Assembly: GCF_038007285.1 (NCBI RefSeq)
Contig: NZ_JBBOWX010000001.1
Span: 3,985,501 to 4,049,500, forward strand
DNA: 64,000 bases
Direction: 5' to 3'
Source of the DNA: Sporosarcina sp. FSL K6-3457
GTDB lineage: Bacteria > Bacillota > Bacilli > Bacillales_A > Planococcaceae
The first letter of the stretch is position 1, and each line of letters opens with the position of its first letter. The notes under the pieces were generated by a model. The model worked only from the letters and a program-made list of their open reading frames with translations. It made no database searches and was not told where the DNA came from. This document shows, one piece after another, positions 26,262-35,041 of the stretch. The position numbers were made by a program, and so were the translations under genes.

Positions 26262-26868
26262 CCATGAAATGGTGCGTATTGGTGTGTCTGCCTACTTGCA
26301 AATTCAACCGGACATGGAAGTTGTCGGCGAGGCAGTAAACGGACGTGAAGCGGTAGGAAAAGCACTAGAATTACGACCCGATATCATTTTGATGGATATG
26401 GTCATGCCAGAAATGAACGGCGCCGAAGCAACGGCCGCCATTATTAAAGAATGGCCCGAAGCAAAAATCGTCATTGTTACTAGCTTTTTGGATGACGATA
26501 AAGTCTATCCTGCGCTTGAAGCTGGCGCGATTAGCTACATATTGAAAACCTCCAACGCCAAGCGTATTGCCGAGGCCATCCGCGACACATTAAAAGGCCA
26601 AACCGTTTTGGAGCCTGAAGTAACGACCAAAATGATGCAAAAAATGCGCGCTGGCAATGAACGTCAACTACACGATGAATTAACTGAGCGTGAGCTTGAA
26701 ATTTTGTTGTTGCTTGCACAAGGCAAGACTAATCAGGACATTGCAGATGATCTATTTATCGCGCTGAAAACAGTGAAAACACATGTCAGTAACTTGTTGT
26801 CTAAACTCGAAGTGCAAGATAGGACGCAAGCTGTCATTTATGCGTTTAAGCATGAGTTGGTGGAATAA
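26236..26868 (+). CDS. liaR: LiaR, NarL-family response regulator
   Basis: A 210-residue regulator: receiver (residues 2-118; DDHE, phospho-acceptor Asp54 in ILMDMVMPE, Lys in YILKTS) and a LuxR-type HTH (about 145-205; LTERELEILLLLAQGKTNQD, LFIALKTVKTHVSNLLSKL). It activates liaIH upon cell-wall antibiotic stress. GGTGAGGAAGTAA precedes the ATG inside the liaS 3' end. It ends the operon at the terminator 26880-26918. Confidence 0.92.
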   Translation: MIKILLVDDHEMVRIGVSAYLQIQPDMEVVGEAVNGREAVGKALELRPDIILMDMVMPEMNGAEATAAIIKEWPEAKIVIVTSFLDDDKVYPALEAGAISYILKTSNAKRIAEAIRDTLKGQTVLEPEVTTKMMQKMRAGNERQLHDELTERELEILLLLAQGKTNQDIADDLFIALKTVKTHVSNLLSKLEVQDRTQAVIYAFKHELVE

Positions 26869-26879
26869 ATGATGGGGGG

Positions 26880-26918
26880 AATACCAGCGGGTTTGCTGTG
26901 AACTCGCTGGTATTTTTT
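26880..26918 (+). terminator. Terminator of the lia operon
   Basis: AATACCAGCG and CGCTGGTATT form a 10-bp stem with a 15-nt loop; the 3' arm runs into T6. Confidence 0.9.
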
Positions 26919-26965
26919 AAGCTTGCCGGTAAATTCTCAAACTCGCTAATAGTCTCTCTATATAT

Positions 26966-27002
26966 AAACAAAAGCAACCGCTCCGCAATGGGATGGTTGC
27001 TT
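26966..27002 (-). terminator. Terminator after the small hydrophilic protein gene
   Basis: AAGCAACC and GGTTGCTT pair with a long loop; the minus strand continues TTTGTTT. It is convergent with the lia terminator. Confidence 0.75.
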
Positions 27003-27007
27003 ATCTT

Positions 27008-27331
27008 TCATGGTTTGGCAGGGACATTATTCGTTTTCTCTCCATTCCATTTATCATGCGACTCTTGATTAAATTCGCGATCATACTCTTCCTTGTCCTC
27101 AAGCGGGGAACGTTCTCCTGACTTAGGCTTGTTATAACCACTGTCTACCTTGTTTGTGGCAAAAGCAGATGGCTCGTTTTCGCCTGTTTTCTTCTGTGCA
27201 TTTTTCCTGAATACCTCGGTTACATTTGAATCGGACGGATCTGCTAGTGGTAGCTCATCTGACTTACCTACCCCAGCTACTTTCGGTTCAAAATCTTCCT
27301 TGTTTGGATACTTTCCATCTGATTTTGTCAT
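27008..27331 (-). CDS. Small hydrophilic, probably disordered protein
   Basis: A 107-residue, highly polar protein rich in Lys, Glu, Asp, Asn and Pro (MTKSDGKYPNKEDFEPK at the start, NNVPAKP at the end) with no hydrophobic segment, signal or recognised domain. GGAGGAG lies 8 nt before the ATG at 27331, and there is a clear terminator after it, so expression looks real. The composition resembles small stress- or spore-associated intrinsically disordered proteins of Bacillales, but no function can be given. Confidence 0.7.
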   Translation of the reverse strand: MTKSDGKYPNKEDFEPKVAGVGKSDELPLADPSDSNVTEVFRKNAQKKTGENEPSAFATNKVDSGYNKPKSGERSPLEDKEEYDREFNQESHDKWNGEKTNNVPAKP

Positions 27332-27489
27332 AATACACTCCTCCTTCACTTTACTTATTCGATAAGTAAAGTCATTTTCCCTCTTACACTATTCCTTTAT
27401 ATCAATAAACTTAAACCTGTTTATCAAAAACTCTTGAAATTATTTTTTATCCTATACCATCCTATTCTAAACTTAGGGGTGATTTTTGA

Positions 27490-27669
27490 ACAATTTTTCA
27501 GCTTTGCACTACTACTTATCAATATCTCCTTTGGAGTGAGCGAGGTCAAATTATTTTATCTTCATGGACCATTCATATATTTGCAAATATCGGTGTTCTG
27601 CTCGCTTGGGGGATAAATGCATTGATTGGACTGGCTGGGGCCCGAATTCTAGACATCAGCACAAAGTGA
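27490..27669 (+). pseudogene. Possible 3' fragment of a membrane-protein gene
   Basis: One plus-strand frame reads IILSSWTIHIFANIGVLLAW, continuing INALIGLAGARILDISTK and a stop at 27667-27669. It looks like the last two membrane segments of a transporter-type protein. Upstream the frame meets a stop near 27489 and no ribosome site or start is evident. The parent family is not recognised. The surrounding 450 bp otherwise shows nothing but terminators. Confidence 0.35.
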
Positions 27670-27688
27670 TAAACCTTCTTATCTTTTA

Positions 27689-27733
27689 AGAAAAACTGTA
27701 CGCAATGCCTATTATCAAAGACATTGCGTACAG
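27689..27733 (-). terminator. Terminator of the siderophore-uptake operon
   Basis: CTGTACGCAATG and CATTGCGTACAG form a 12-bp perfect stem; the minus strand then reads TTTTTCTT. Confidence 0.9.
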
Positions 27734-27797
27734 CTTCAATCATCCTACTTATTGAAAAATTACCGTCCATTTTTCAAACCATTCTTACAGGACTATT

Positions 27798-28760
27798 CTA
27801 TTTGGTAAAAAGCTTCTCCGCATCGTCAAGCGCCATACTGTGACCAATAGAAGAATAATCAAGCCATTTTTGACCATCTACCATATATACTTGATTATTT
27901 TTGACTGCTTTTAAATTTTTCCAAACTGGATTTTTCTCCAATTCCTCAAAATTACTCATAGCTTCGTTTCCTCTGCTAATAATAACGAAGATTGCATCCG
28001 CTTCAAAATCGGGAAGTACTTCCTTCGATATCACTTCAAAAGGTTGATCTGCCGCGATCTTTTCTACCCCATTGGCCATGTTCAGCTTAAGATCCTCGAA
28101 CATGATAGGTCCTAATGGTCGTCTAGTACCCATAACACGTAATTCCTTGGCAGTCATACGAATAGCCATGACTTTTGCGTCTGCCCCCAGTTCATTATGT
28201 ATCAAACTGCTTACCCGCTCCGTTTTTGCTTCGTAGTCTTCGATAAACACCTCTGCGTCCTTCTCAAGACCGACATGCTCTGCAATACGTTTCAAATGAT
28301 CCCGCCAAGTCCCCGTATCTAGATCGATACTAATGGTAGGTGCAATTTTTTCGAATTTGGCAAGGTCCGTTGCAGAATAAACCTCATCGATATAAATGAT
28401 ATCTGGCTTAAGCGCAAGTAAAGACTCCATATCCGGATCAGTAACAACACCTAATTTAGCTACCCCCTGTAGTTGATCTGCTACATGTGGCAAGAAATCC
28501 TTCACATCGCCACCTACGACAGAACCTGCCGGAGTAATTCCAAGTGCTAGCAAATTATTCGTAATATGAATCGACATCGAAGCAATTTTAGCATTCGGAT
28601 CATGAATCAAAATGTCAGATGTAGAAGTAGTGCTATCCTTTGCTTCATTTTCATTATTCGCAGTCGATGAAGCAGTAGTTGTCGGTTCATTAGCCTGTCC
28701 GCAAGCAGCCAGTACAACAAGTAGCAAAAGTGATACCATCGTTAACATGATTTTTTTCAT
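27798..28760 (-). CDS. Iron-siderophore ABC transporter substrate-binding lipoprotein
   Basis: A 320-residue class III binding protein: signal and lipobox (LLVVLAAC, Cys20), a low-complexity Thr/Ser/Glu-rich spacer, then a PeripBP_2 fold (about residues 55-315; IASMSIHITNNLLALGITP, MESLLALKPDIIYID, VYMVDGQKWLDYSSIGHSMA). It resembles YfiY/FeuA-like Fe(III)-siderophore receptors (hydroxamate or catecholate ligand not determinable). It is the last gene of the Fur-boxed operon with the two FecCD permeases, ending at a strong terminator. No ATPase gene lies alongside, so a shared ATPase (YusV type) is expected elsewhere. Confidence 0.88.
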   Translation of the reverse strand: MKKIMLTMVSLLLLVVLAACGQANEPTTTASSTANNENEAKDSTTSTSDILIHDPNAKIASMSIHITNNLLALGITPAGSVVGGDVKDFLPHVADQLQGVAKLGVVTDPDMESLLALKPDIIYIDEVYSATDLAKFEKIAPTISIDLDTGTWRDHLKRIAEHVGLEKDAEVFIEDYEAKTERVSSLIHNELGADAKVMAIRMTAKELRVMGTRRPLGPIMFEDLKLNMANGVEKIAADQPFEVISKEVLPDFEADAIFVIISRGNEAMSNFEELEKNPVWKNLKAVKNNQVYMVDGQKWLDYSSIGHSMALDDAEKLFTK

Positions 28761-28793
28761 TGTGATTGTGTTCCCCCATAAAATAAATTTTGG

Positions 28794-29813
28794 TTAATTT
28801 TTAGTTTTGAAAAGTAAATAGAGAAAATAAGGGCCGCCAATAGCTGCCACAACTACACCTGCTGGAATGGCATTTGGCTGAAAAATCGAACGACCTACAG
28901 TATCAGCAGTTACCAAAATGACCAAACCAACTAATCCAGCTACCGGTAGGAGATAACGATGCTCCGGTCCCGCAAGACGTTTAGCAATGTGAGGAGCCAC
29001 AAGGCCAATAAATCCAATCCCTCCAACCATAGACACACTGGTACAAGACAACGCAACCGCCAACGCAAGCATGATGATCCGGTTCCTAGTAACATGACTA
29101 CCAATACTTAACGCGGTTTCATCACCCAATGCGAATATGTCCAATGTTTTAGAATAAATATAGGCTAAGGGAACTAGCAGAGCAACCCACGGAAATAGTG
29201 CCCAAACATGAATCCAATCTCTCCCCCATACACTTCCAGCTAACCAGCGTGCAGCGAAGGAGTATGTATCCTGATCCAATCTTAGTGACAATAAGAGCGT
29301 AAGTGCGCTAACCCCTGCCGCTACAGCAATCCCTACCAATATCAATCGAATCGGTAGGATTCCTCTGCGACGATCGTATGCAACTAGGAAAATAATAAGA
29401 GCAGTAAAAACGCCACCTATAAAGGTAAACAAGGGTATTAATAACGCAATAGGTCCCTCCATCGTACGAAAAAAAGAAACAAATATTATTAATCCAAACC
29501 CCGCTCCCGTATTAATTCCCAAGATTCCAGGATCCGCAAGAGAGTTACGAGATACCGCTTGAAAAACAGCACCTGAGATTCCGAGTCCAACACCCGCTAA
29601 CATCGTTACAAGAATGCGCGGCAACCGGTACTCGAACATAATCATAGTCTCTTCCACCGTGCCATATCCGAAGAAAGTTCGCCACACCGTTAATGGCGAT
29701 AAACGAATCGTCCCTGTATTTAAGCTTACGACAATCACAGCAGCCGCAAGAAGTAGCAATATAATACTAATATACATCGCTCTTTTTGCTCTTTTTTTAA
29801 CCGATAGATCCAT
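28794..29813 (-). CDS. FecCD-family iron-siderophore permease, subunit 2
   Basis: A 339-residue permease with 9-10 helices and FecCD motifs: RLPRILVTMLAGVGLGISGA near residue 63, DPGILGINTGAGFGL near 93, ALGDETALSIGSHV near 228 and GLVAPHIAKRLAGPEHRYLL near 270 (cytoplasmic coupling region). It pairs with the permease encoded directly upstream to form the heterodimeric membrane channel for ferric siderophores. It starts 1 bp before the other permease's stop region, indicating translational coupling. The predicted membrane location and length are normal. Confidence 0.9.
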   Translation of the reverse strand: MDLSVKKRAKRAMYISIILLLLAAAVIVVSLNTGTIRLSPLTVWRTFFGYGTVEETMIMFEYRLPRILVTMLAGVGLGISGAVFQAVSRNSLADPGILGINTGAGFGLIIFVSFFRTMEGPIALLIPLFTFIGGVFTALIIFLVAYDRRRGILPIRLILVGIAVAAGVSALTLLLSLRLDQDTYSFAARWLAGSVWGRDWIHVWALFPWVALLVPLAYIYSKTLDIFALGDETALSIGSHVTRNRIIMLALAVALSCTSVSMVGGIGFIGLVAPHIAKRLAGPEHRYLLPVAGLVGLVILVTADTVGRSIFQPNAIPAGVVVAAIGGPYFLYLLFKTKN

Positions 29814-29814
29814 A

Positions 29815-30834
29815 CTATAGATCTCTCCTTTCCTTACGAGCTAAGTAAAGAAAGAAAGGCACCCCAACCAGAGCAACCATCGCACCTATAGCAAATTCTC
29901 TCGGTGGATTGACCATCCTCGACGCAAAATCAGCCCACATGAGCAAAATAGCTCCTAAAAGGGCTGAAAATGGAATCACAACCCGATAACCCACTCCTAC
30001 CAACCGACGTGCGATATGTGGAACAACAAGACCAATAAAGCCAATAGAACCCGCTACCGCTACCGATGAACCAGCTAAAATTACTGCCGCAGTTAGTCCG
30101 AGCAGTCGTACCCGCTGGACATGAATACCTAGACTAGTAGCAGATTCATCACCGAGGGACAAAAAAGTAAACGAACGCCCCATCGTGATGGACCACCCAA
30201 TCGTTATTAAAACAATTGGCGTGAGTAGTTTTAGATGATCCCAATTCACTCCTGCCACACCCCCAGCATACCAAAAAGCCAAATCCTGGCTCAGATCAAA
30301 GTAGATAGCAATTCCAGTACTTAGCGAGTGTAGAATGGCGGCCACAACAGCACCTGCAATGGTTAACCTTAATGATGTTAAGCCGCCTTGCGTCGATGAC
30401 CCCAGTATTACTATAAAAAAAGTGGTCAGTGCGGCTCCTATGAATGACATCACCATTAATCCCGAATAAGACAATCCTGGCAAAAATGAAAAGCTAAGCA
30501 CAACTACAAATGCAGAGCCCGCATTCACACCAAGAATTCCGCTATCTGCAAGCGGGTTGCGAGTTACAGCTTGCAAAATGGCACCTGCCACAGCAAAAGC
30601 CATCCCGGTAACAGCAGCTCCTAGCACACGAGGAAGTCTTAGTTCATATACAATTTGATGGTAGGTTAAAGTCGAATCATAATTGAATACTGCTGACCAG
30701 ACCGTACCGAGCGTCAGCTCCTTGGCACCGTAAGAAATTGCCATAAACAGCGTGAAGAAAAACCCTGCAATAGCAGCAATAAACCATAGCGTTGTCTTAA
30801 CTTTTCCACTCCATTTCATACCGTTGAATTTCAA
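29815..30834 (-). CDS. FecCD-family iron-siderophore permease, subunit 1
   Basis: A 339-residue permease with LRLPRVLGAAVTGMAFAVAG near residue 68, DSGILGVNAGSAF near 97, LGDESATSLGIHV near 234 and GLVVPHIARRLVGVG near 278. The TTG at 30834 is chosen since AGGAGAGAGG ends 3-7 nt before it; an ATG at 30819 and a TTG at 30852 are alternatives. First gene of the siderophore operon, 28 bp downstream of a perfect 7-1-7 Fur box, so expressed under iron starvation. Confidence 0.88.
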   Translation of the reverse strand: MKFNGMKWSGKVKTTLWFIAAIAGFFFTLFMAISYGAKELTLGTVWSAVFNYDSTLTYHQIVYELRLPRVLGAAVTGMAFAVAGAILQAVTRNPLADSGILGVNAGSAFVVVLSFSFLPGLSYSGLMVMSFIGAALTTFFIVILGSSTQGGLTSLRLTIAGAVVAAILHSLSTGIAIYFDLSQDLAFWYAGGVAGVNWDHLKLLTPIVLITIGWSITMGRSFTFLSLGDESATSLGIHVQRVRLLGLTAAVILAGSSVAVAGSIGFIGLVVPHIARRLVGVGYRVVIPFSALLGAILLMWADFASRMVNPPREFAIGAMVALVGVPFFLYLARKERRDL

Positions 30835-30861
30835 AATCCTCTCTCCTAGCAACCTACCAAA

Positions 30862-30876
30862 TGATAATGATTATCA
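30862..30876 (-). promoter_or_regulatory. Fur box
   Basis: TGATAATGATTATCA is a perfect 7-1-7 inverted repeat matching the Bacillus Fur consensus, placed just upstream of the siderophore permease operon. Confidence 0.92.
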
Positions 30877-31057
30877 GTATCGATTGTAACCGACCTTTAT
30901 TAACAATACAAGTAGTAAATATTCCACATAGGAACTGTTTAGAGATTGTTATAAGATGACTCTCACCAAAGGACTCCTGTCAGCAGAGCTAAAAATTCAC
31001 GATTAAAAAGAACAAAAGCGCTAAAGCGCCTCTGTCCACGTCCCAAGTGTAAACAAT

Positions 31058-31309
31058 TCACTTGGGACTTTTCTTCGCCCTCCGCATGGTTCCACCACAA
31101 AAAGGACATTCCATCTCAACTTCTTCGTCCTTCTTTAATTCCACTTGAAAATCTTGTACAACAAAATCAGGAACATCGTCTTCTTCACGACAATCCACAC
31201 ACTCAAATAATACTGTCTCCATTTCTTCGTTTAAACCAAATGGATCATCTTCCTGTAATGATTGTAGAAATTCTTTGCTCAATTCATCCCGTTCTTTGTT
31301 TCCTGTCAT
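31058..31309 (-). CDS. Zinc-ribbon accessory protein of the IS91-type element
   Basis: An 83-residue acidic protein with two Cys pairs (FECVDC near residue 38, MECPFCGGTMRR near 69), a likely zinc ribbon. GAGGAG precedes the ATG at 31309. It overlaps the transposase 3' end by 26 bp, so is translated with it. The same protein is encoded, unchanged, in the second copy at 46770-47021. The role in transposition is unknown; it is not a usual component recalled for IS91 family members. Confidence 0.7.
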   Translation of the reverse strand: MTGNKERDELSKEFLQSLQEDDPFGLNEEMETVLFECVDCREEDDVPDFVVQDFQVELKKDEEVEMECPFCGGTMRRAKKSPK

Positions 31310-32525
31310 TTGCTGATTCTCCTCGTATTTTGATAATCTCCATCCCCTCCATGTAATGATACAAAAATCCATAGTCAGCATGCCAGATTTCCACTAAATC
31401 CATCTCACGATGGCAATGTGGGCACAGGAAAGGATCACGATTAAAGGCCTCAATCATACGCTGTCGATACGTTTTCTTTTTTTGTTTCCTCTCCAACAGT
31501 AATGATAATTGTCTTGTGCGCATGAACGCATAAAGGGTCAAAACTTGTTTTGCCTTTTTATGTTTCGTTCTGCTATACAACCCAAAACGACCCACCATTC
31601 TAAAGTGTTTGGGTGGGATGTGCTGTAAAATATTATATAGAAATCTATACGCAGACTGTTTCACATCTACTCTTTTTCCTGTTTTGTGATCCTCATACCA
31701 ATACGTGACCATCTTACCGTCATATTCTTCTATGCGATATTCAGCAATTGCAGGTCTAGCCAAGTATCTACCGATGTATTTGGCAGCTCCTTTTGCATTT
31801 TGCATTTTCTTTTCCGCATTTACATAAAAGCCCTTCGGATAACGACTGTACAAGTCATTTACTAAATCCTGTGCTCTTTGATCATCAGAAAACCACTTTT
31901 TCACCAAATCAAGAAGTACTTTCTGCCAAGATTTCCTCAAGTATTCATACGGAATATATTCGCTTGGACTCCATTCGTTCCGATTATCAATTGCACCTTC
32001 TGTCACTAAAGCATGTATATGAGGATTGAATTTCAAATCCCTACCAAAGGTATGGATTACCGTAATAATACCTGTTTGTAACTGACGCTTCTTACTTTTC
32101 CGTTGGTAATAAAATTGAAAAACCTGAGCTACCTGTTGACTCAGTTCATTCAACTTTTTACGATCTTGAAAAAAGATGTTTCTAAGTTCCTGTGGAACTG
32201 TAAAAACCATATGACGATGTGGAACATTCAATATCAGTTCCTGCTGTTTATCGGACCAATCATCCGTATATTTTTTCCCGCACTTATTACAAAAACGACT
32301 TTTACATGTGAAACAAACGAATACAGGCCTTGGGTTCCCTTCGCATCCTAAACATTCATATTTAGCATACCCCAAATCAGAAGACCCGCATTTGATTGTT
32401 TTTAGAACTGTTTCCTTGATATCCTCTCGATAAGATTCCGGAAATAAGTGCTCGTGTAAATACCAAAATCCCACGAAATGATCTTTCAATATTTTCTTGA
32501 TGACTCCTTCATTATCTCGGCCCAT
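31284..32525 (-). CDS. IS91-family Y2 rolling-circle transposase (intact)
   Basis: A 413-residue transposase. An N-terminal zinc-binding domain (about residues 45-90; YECLGCEG, CFTCKSRFCNKCGKKYTDDW) is followed by the Y2 transposase core (about 100-330). The HUH motif is PHIHALVTEGA (His-hydrophobic-His), and the paired tyrosines probably lie in AAKYIGRYLARPA. A C-terminal DPFLCPHCHREM knuckle follows. Such enzymes nick and join single strands at GAAC/CAAG-type targets by rolling-circle replication. AGGAGG lies 5 nt before the ATG at 32525. The second copy carries two frameshifts. Confidence 0.9.
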   Translation of the reverse strand: MGRDNEGVIKKILKDHFVGFWYLHEHLFPESYREDIKETVLKTIKCGSSDLGYAKYECLGCEGNPRPVFVCFTCKSRFCNKCGKKYTDDWSDKQQELILNVPHRHMVFTVPQELRNIFFQDRKKLNELSQQVAQVFQFYYQRKSKKRQLQTGIITVIHTFGRDLKFNPHIHALVTEGAIDNRNEWSPSEYIPYEYLRKSWQKVLLDLVKKWFSDDQRAQDLVNDLYSRYPKGFYVNAEKKMQNAKGAAKYIGRYLARPAIAEYRIEEYDGKMVTYWYEDHKTGKRVDVKQSAYRFLYNILQHIPPKHFRMVGRFGLYSRTKHKKAKQVLTLYAFMRTRQLSLLLERKQKKKTYRQRMIEAFNRDPFLCPHCHREMDLVEIWHADYGFLYHYMEGMEIIKIRGESANDRKQRTG

Positions 32526-32609
32526 ATTCCATCCTCCTATCGTTATACGAACAGTTTATCGAACAGTTATCCACAAGTCGAGAACTTTATAATTTCCTAG
32601 ACAAGAACA

Positions 32610-32654
32610 AAGCTATACACAATGCCATTTATCAATGGACAATGTATATAGCTT
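32610..32654 (-). terminator. Terminator after the 778-residue kinase gene
   Basis: AAGCTATA...TATAGCTT with further imperfect inner pairing (ATTGTCCATTG / CAATGGACAAT region). The IS91-type copy is inserted at its left foot, and the T-rich tail (CTTTGTTCTTG) is partly formed by the element's end. Confidence 0.7.
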
Positions 32655-32704
32655 ATTGTTACGACTCCAGCAATCAAAATTCTGGGCTAAGTATACCACT
32701 TTTA

Positions 32705-35041
32705 TCAAGCCACCACGCTGACCGTCACTTTAAACAAATCTCCATCCACTTCGATTGTCATATTCCCATTATGCAAATCGACGATGGATTGTGCGATAGC
32801 AAGGCCGAGCCCCGAGCCATCTGTATGACGCGATGTATCCGCCCGTTTGAAGCGTTCAAATAACTCATCGGTATTTTCACCAAGCTCATACTTCGTCACA
32901 TTTTTCACAACGAATTCCGCACGACCTTCCACTTTTCGCAGCGTAATGTAGACGCGTGTACCTGGCAATGTGTACTTAATGGCGTTGACAATTAAGTTAT
33001 CCAGTACACGCCACCAGCGTTTACCATCCACATACGCTAAAAGCTCCGAATCAGGCATAGTCACCCTGAAATCCAATCCAATTTTCGAAATTTCTTCTTC
33101 ATGCTCCGCAAGAGCTTGTTGCAATAATTGTGCCAGATCCACACGCTGCCTTTGCAACTCCAAATTGCCACTCGCCATTTTCGACACTTCGAATAAATCC
33201 TCAATTAACGTCTTCAAACGCTGTGATTTTTTATCCAACACATCAACATATTTTGTACGTTCTTCTACTGTCAGATCTTCATTTTTCAATAAATCTGTGT
33301 ACGTAATAATTGACGTCAACGGTGTTCGTAAATCATGACTCACATTGGTGATCAATTCCGTTTTCAAGCGTTCACTTTTCGCCTGTTCACTCATTGAATC
33401 ACGGACACCCTCACGAAGATTATTCAAATTCTTCGCATGCTTCGCCAATGGGGATTTCCCCTCAATCTCAATTTCTTTGTGTAATCGGCCATCTGCCATT
33501 GCTTCTGTCGCCGCCATAATATGATTCAAGTAGGCTGCCCTTCTCACAAAAATATAAAGTACCGGCAAGCCTAGGAACAGAACACATACTGTATACATAA
33601 TAATAAAGATTGGATCGATAAATATAGTGACGAACCCAATTCCTGCAAGGAAAAAGCCAATGAGTAGGATGAACATTTGCGTACCAATCTTGCGATTCAA
33701 AAACATCCCTTGCATGGCTAGTACGAACTTCGCACTATAACTGTCCTTAATTTCCTGTTCCAACTTACCTTCCATCTTCACCGTTTCAATCAGGAGAACG
33801 AGTTGAAATACGCTTACCCATAAAAAGCATAGGAATATGCTAAACATACCAACTAACAGGACTCCATATTCGATATTATACTGAACAACAAGCCTTATAT
33901 ATCGGTAAGGCAGGCTGAACACAAACATCAAAACGATGCCACCTGAAATAATTAATAAAGCAGCCTTTAAATCCAACTTTAGCTGGTCATAACGCGTTGT
34001 AAAACGGCTCATTGTCACCCATTCTTTTTTAAAACGTATAGCTGCCAACAAGACTATTAAGGACAGTATCCCTAGCCCCCAGAAAATATAAAGGGCCAGC
34101 TTTTCTTTGTTATATCGGGTGATATCATTCCCCAGTGAACTTTCCATTAATACATCTTTTGGCACGACGACTGTTCCTTCAAAATTTTTCACCGCTTGTG
34201 GCTGATTAGAATTCGAAGCAGTATTTTCCTTATGCTTAGAGACAGCCAAGTCAGTCTCTGTTTCCGGCTGATTATGCTCCGGGACAGCTTCAATAACTTC
34301 CCCAGTTGAGCTAGTCACCTCAGTCGCAACTCTGTCCAAAAACACTGAAGTACTACTCCTATAATCCTCTGGCGGATAATAATCAATATTATAGTTACTT
34401 TCCCAATTTGTCTCTGCCCGTAAATAGCCTTCCTTCGCATTGAAAATCTTTTTATAGTAGGCTGCTGCATCGACATTTCCTGATGTAAACGTTTCTCCTG
34501 TTTCTATGTCCGTTAGTTCATAACTCACAGGGAAAGTAAGCCTTTCCCTAGCATTTTGAATATATTGCTGCAGCTCTTCCTCCAACTGTTTCTCTTTACT
34601 CGCACGGACCTTTGCCTCGACATGTGCATCCGATTCAAAGTTTTTTCGAATATCCTCGATTTTCGCATCACGTTCTGCTATTAAGTTCGCTTTCAGTTTC
34701 TCACTCTTCCCAGCTTCCGCATCAGCAATTCGTTCTACATATTGCTCTTCAATATTGCCAACCTGCTCGGAAAGTGTACCGTAATACGTACGATGCTCTT
34801 CAATTTCAGACCGCGTCACCGTAATTCGTTTTTTCTCAGCTTCTATATCAGGAGGATTTAAAACGGCTGCCCCTATATTTTCGTAAAAGCGCCACATTTC
34901 CCATTTGAAATCGTTTACTTCAACATAATCCTTCCCAATATATCGGGGGCTCTCTTCAACAAATGATAATAATGCCATTAAAAATACAGCAACTAATGCA
35001 GTCCAGATAATTATTTTCAACCTGTAATTCTTCCTCACCAT
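32705..35041 (-). CDS. Large multi-pass sensor histidine kinase
   Basis: A 778-residue kinase: TM1 (about 8-28), a 280-residue extracellular region with an Arg/Glu/Lys-rich coiled coil (about 65-165), then five or six membrane helices (about 315-530), a HAMP-like linker (MADGRLHKEIEIEG), HisKA with phospho-His in NVSHDLRTPLTSI, and HATPase_c (NLIVNAIKYTLPG, GSGLGLAIAQSIVDLH). The G1 box is weakly conserved (the usual DNGPGI is VKNVTKYE), seen in some Bacillales kinases. The ATG at 35041 shares a base with the stop of a small upstream gene (TGATG). GAAGGGAAG is the ribosome site. The stimulus is unknown, probably envelope-related. Confidence 0.85.
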   Translation of the reverse strand: MVRKNYRLKIIIWTALVAVFLMALLSFVEESPRYIGKDYVEVNDFKWEMWRFYENIGAAVLNPPDIEAEKKRITVTRSEIEEHRTYYGTLSEQVGNIEEQYVERIADAEAGKSEKLKANLIAERDAKIEDIRKNFESDAHVEAKVRASKEKQLEEELQQYIQNARERLTFPVSYELTDIETGETFTSGNVDAAAYYKKIFNAKEGYLRAETNWESNYNIDYYPPEDYRSSTSVFLDRVATEVTSSTGEVIEAVPEHNQPETETDLAVSKHKENTASNSNQPQAVKNFEGTVVVPKDVLMESSLGNDITRYNKEKLALYIFWGLGILSLIVLLAAIRFKKEWVTMSRFTTRYDQLKLDLKAALLIISGGIVLMFVFSLPYRYIRLVVQYNIEYGVLLVGMFSIFLCFLWVSVFQLVLLIETVKMEGKLEQEIKDSYSAKFVLAMQGMFLNRKIGTQMFILLIGFFLAGIGFVTIFIDPIFIIMYTVCVLFLGLPVLYIFVRRAAYLNHIMAATEAMADGRLHKEIEIEGKSPLAKHAKNLNNLREGVRDSMSEQAKSERLKTELITNVSHDLRTPLTSIITYTDLLKNEDLTVEERTKYVDVLDKKSQRLKTLIEDLFEVSKMASGNLELQRQRVDLAQLLQQALAEHEEEISKIGLDFRVTMPDSELLAYVDGKRWWRVLDNLIVNAIKYTLPGTRVYITLRKVEGRAEFVVKNVTKYELGENTDELFERFKRADTSRHTDGSGLGLAIAQSIVDLHNGNMTIEVDGDLFKVTVSVVA

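Larger units (their letters stand above)
31009..32611 (-). mobile_element. IS91-type element, intact copy 1
   Basis: A 1603-bp segment (AGAACAAAAGCG ... ACAAGAACAAA) is repeated nearly identically at 46721-48321 in the same orientation. It encodes a Y2-type transposase and a small zinc-ribbon protein. Terminal inverted repeats are absent, but GAAC lies at both edges and CAAG at the right end, fitting rolling-circle IS91-like insertion at GAAC/CAAG-type targets. The right end holds TTATCCACA at 32567-32575. It lies between the Fur-box operon and the kinase gene's terminator. Confidence 0.88.

Noticed and set aside
27434..27616. 60-residue hydrophobic frame
   Set aside because: Out of frame with the better membrane-protein fragment at 27490-27669 and has no ribosome site.
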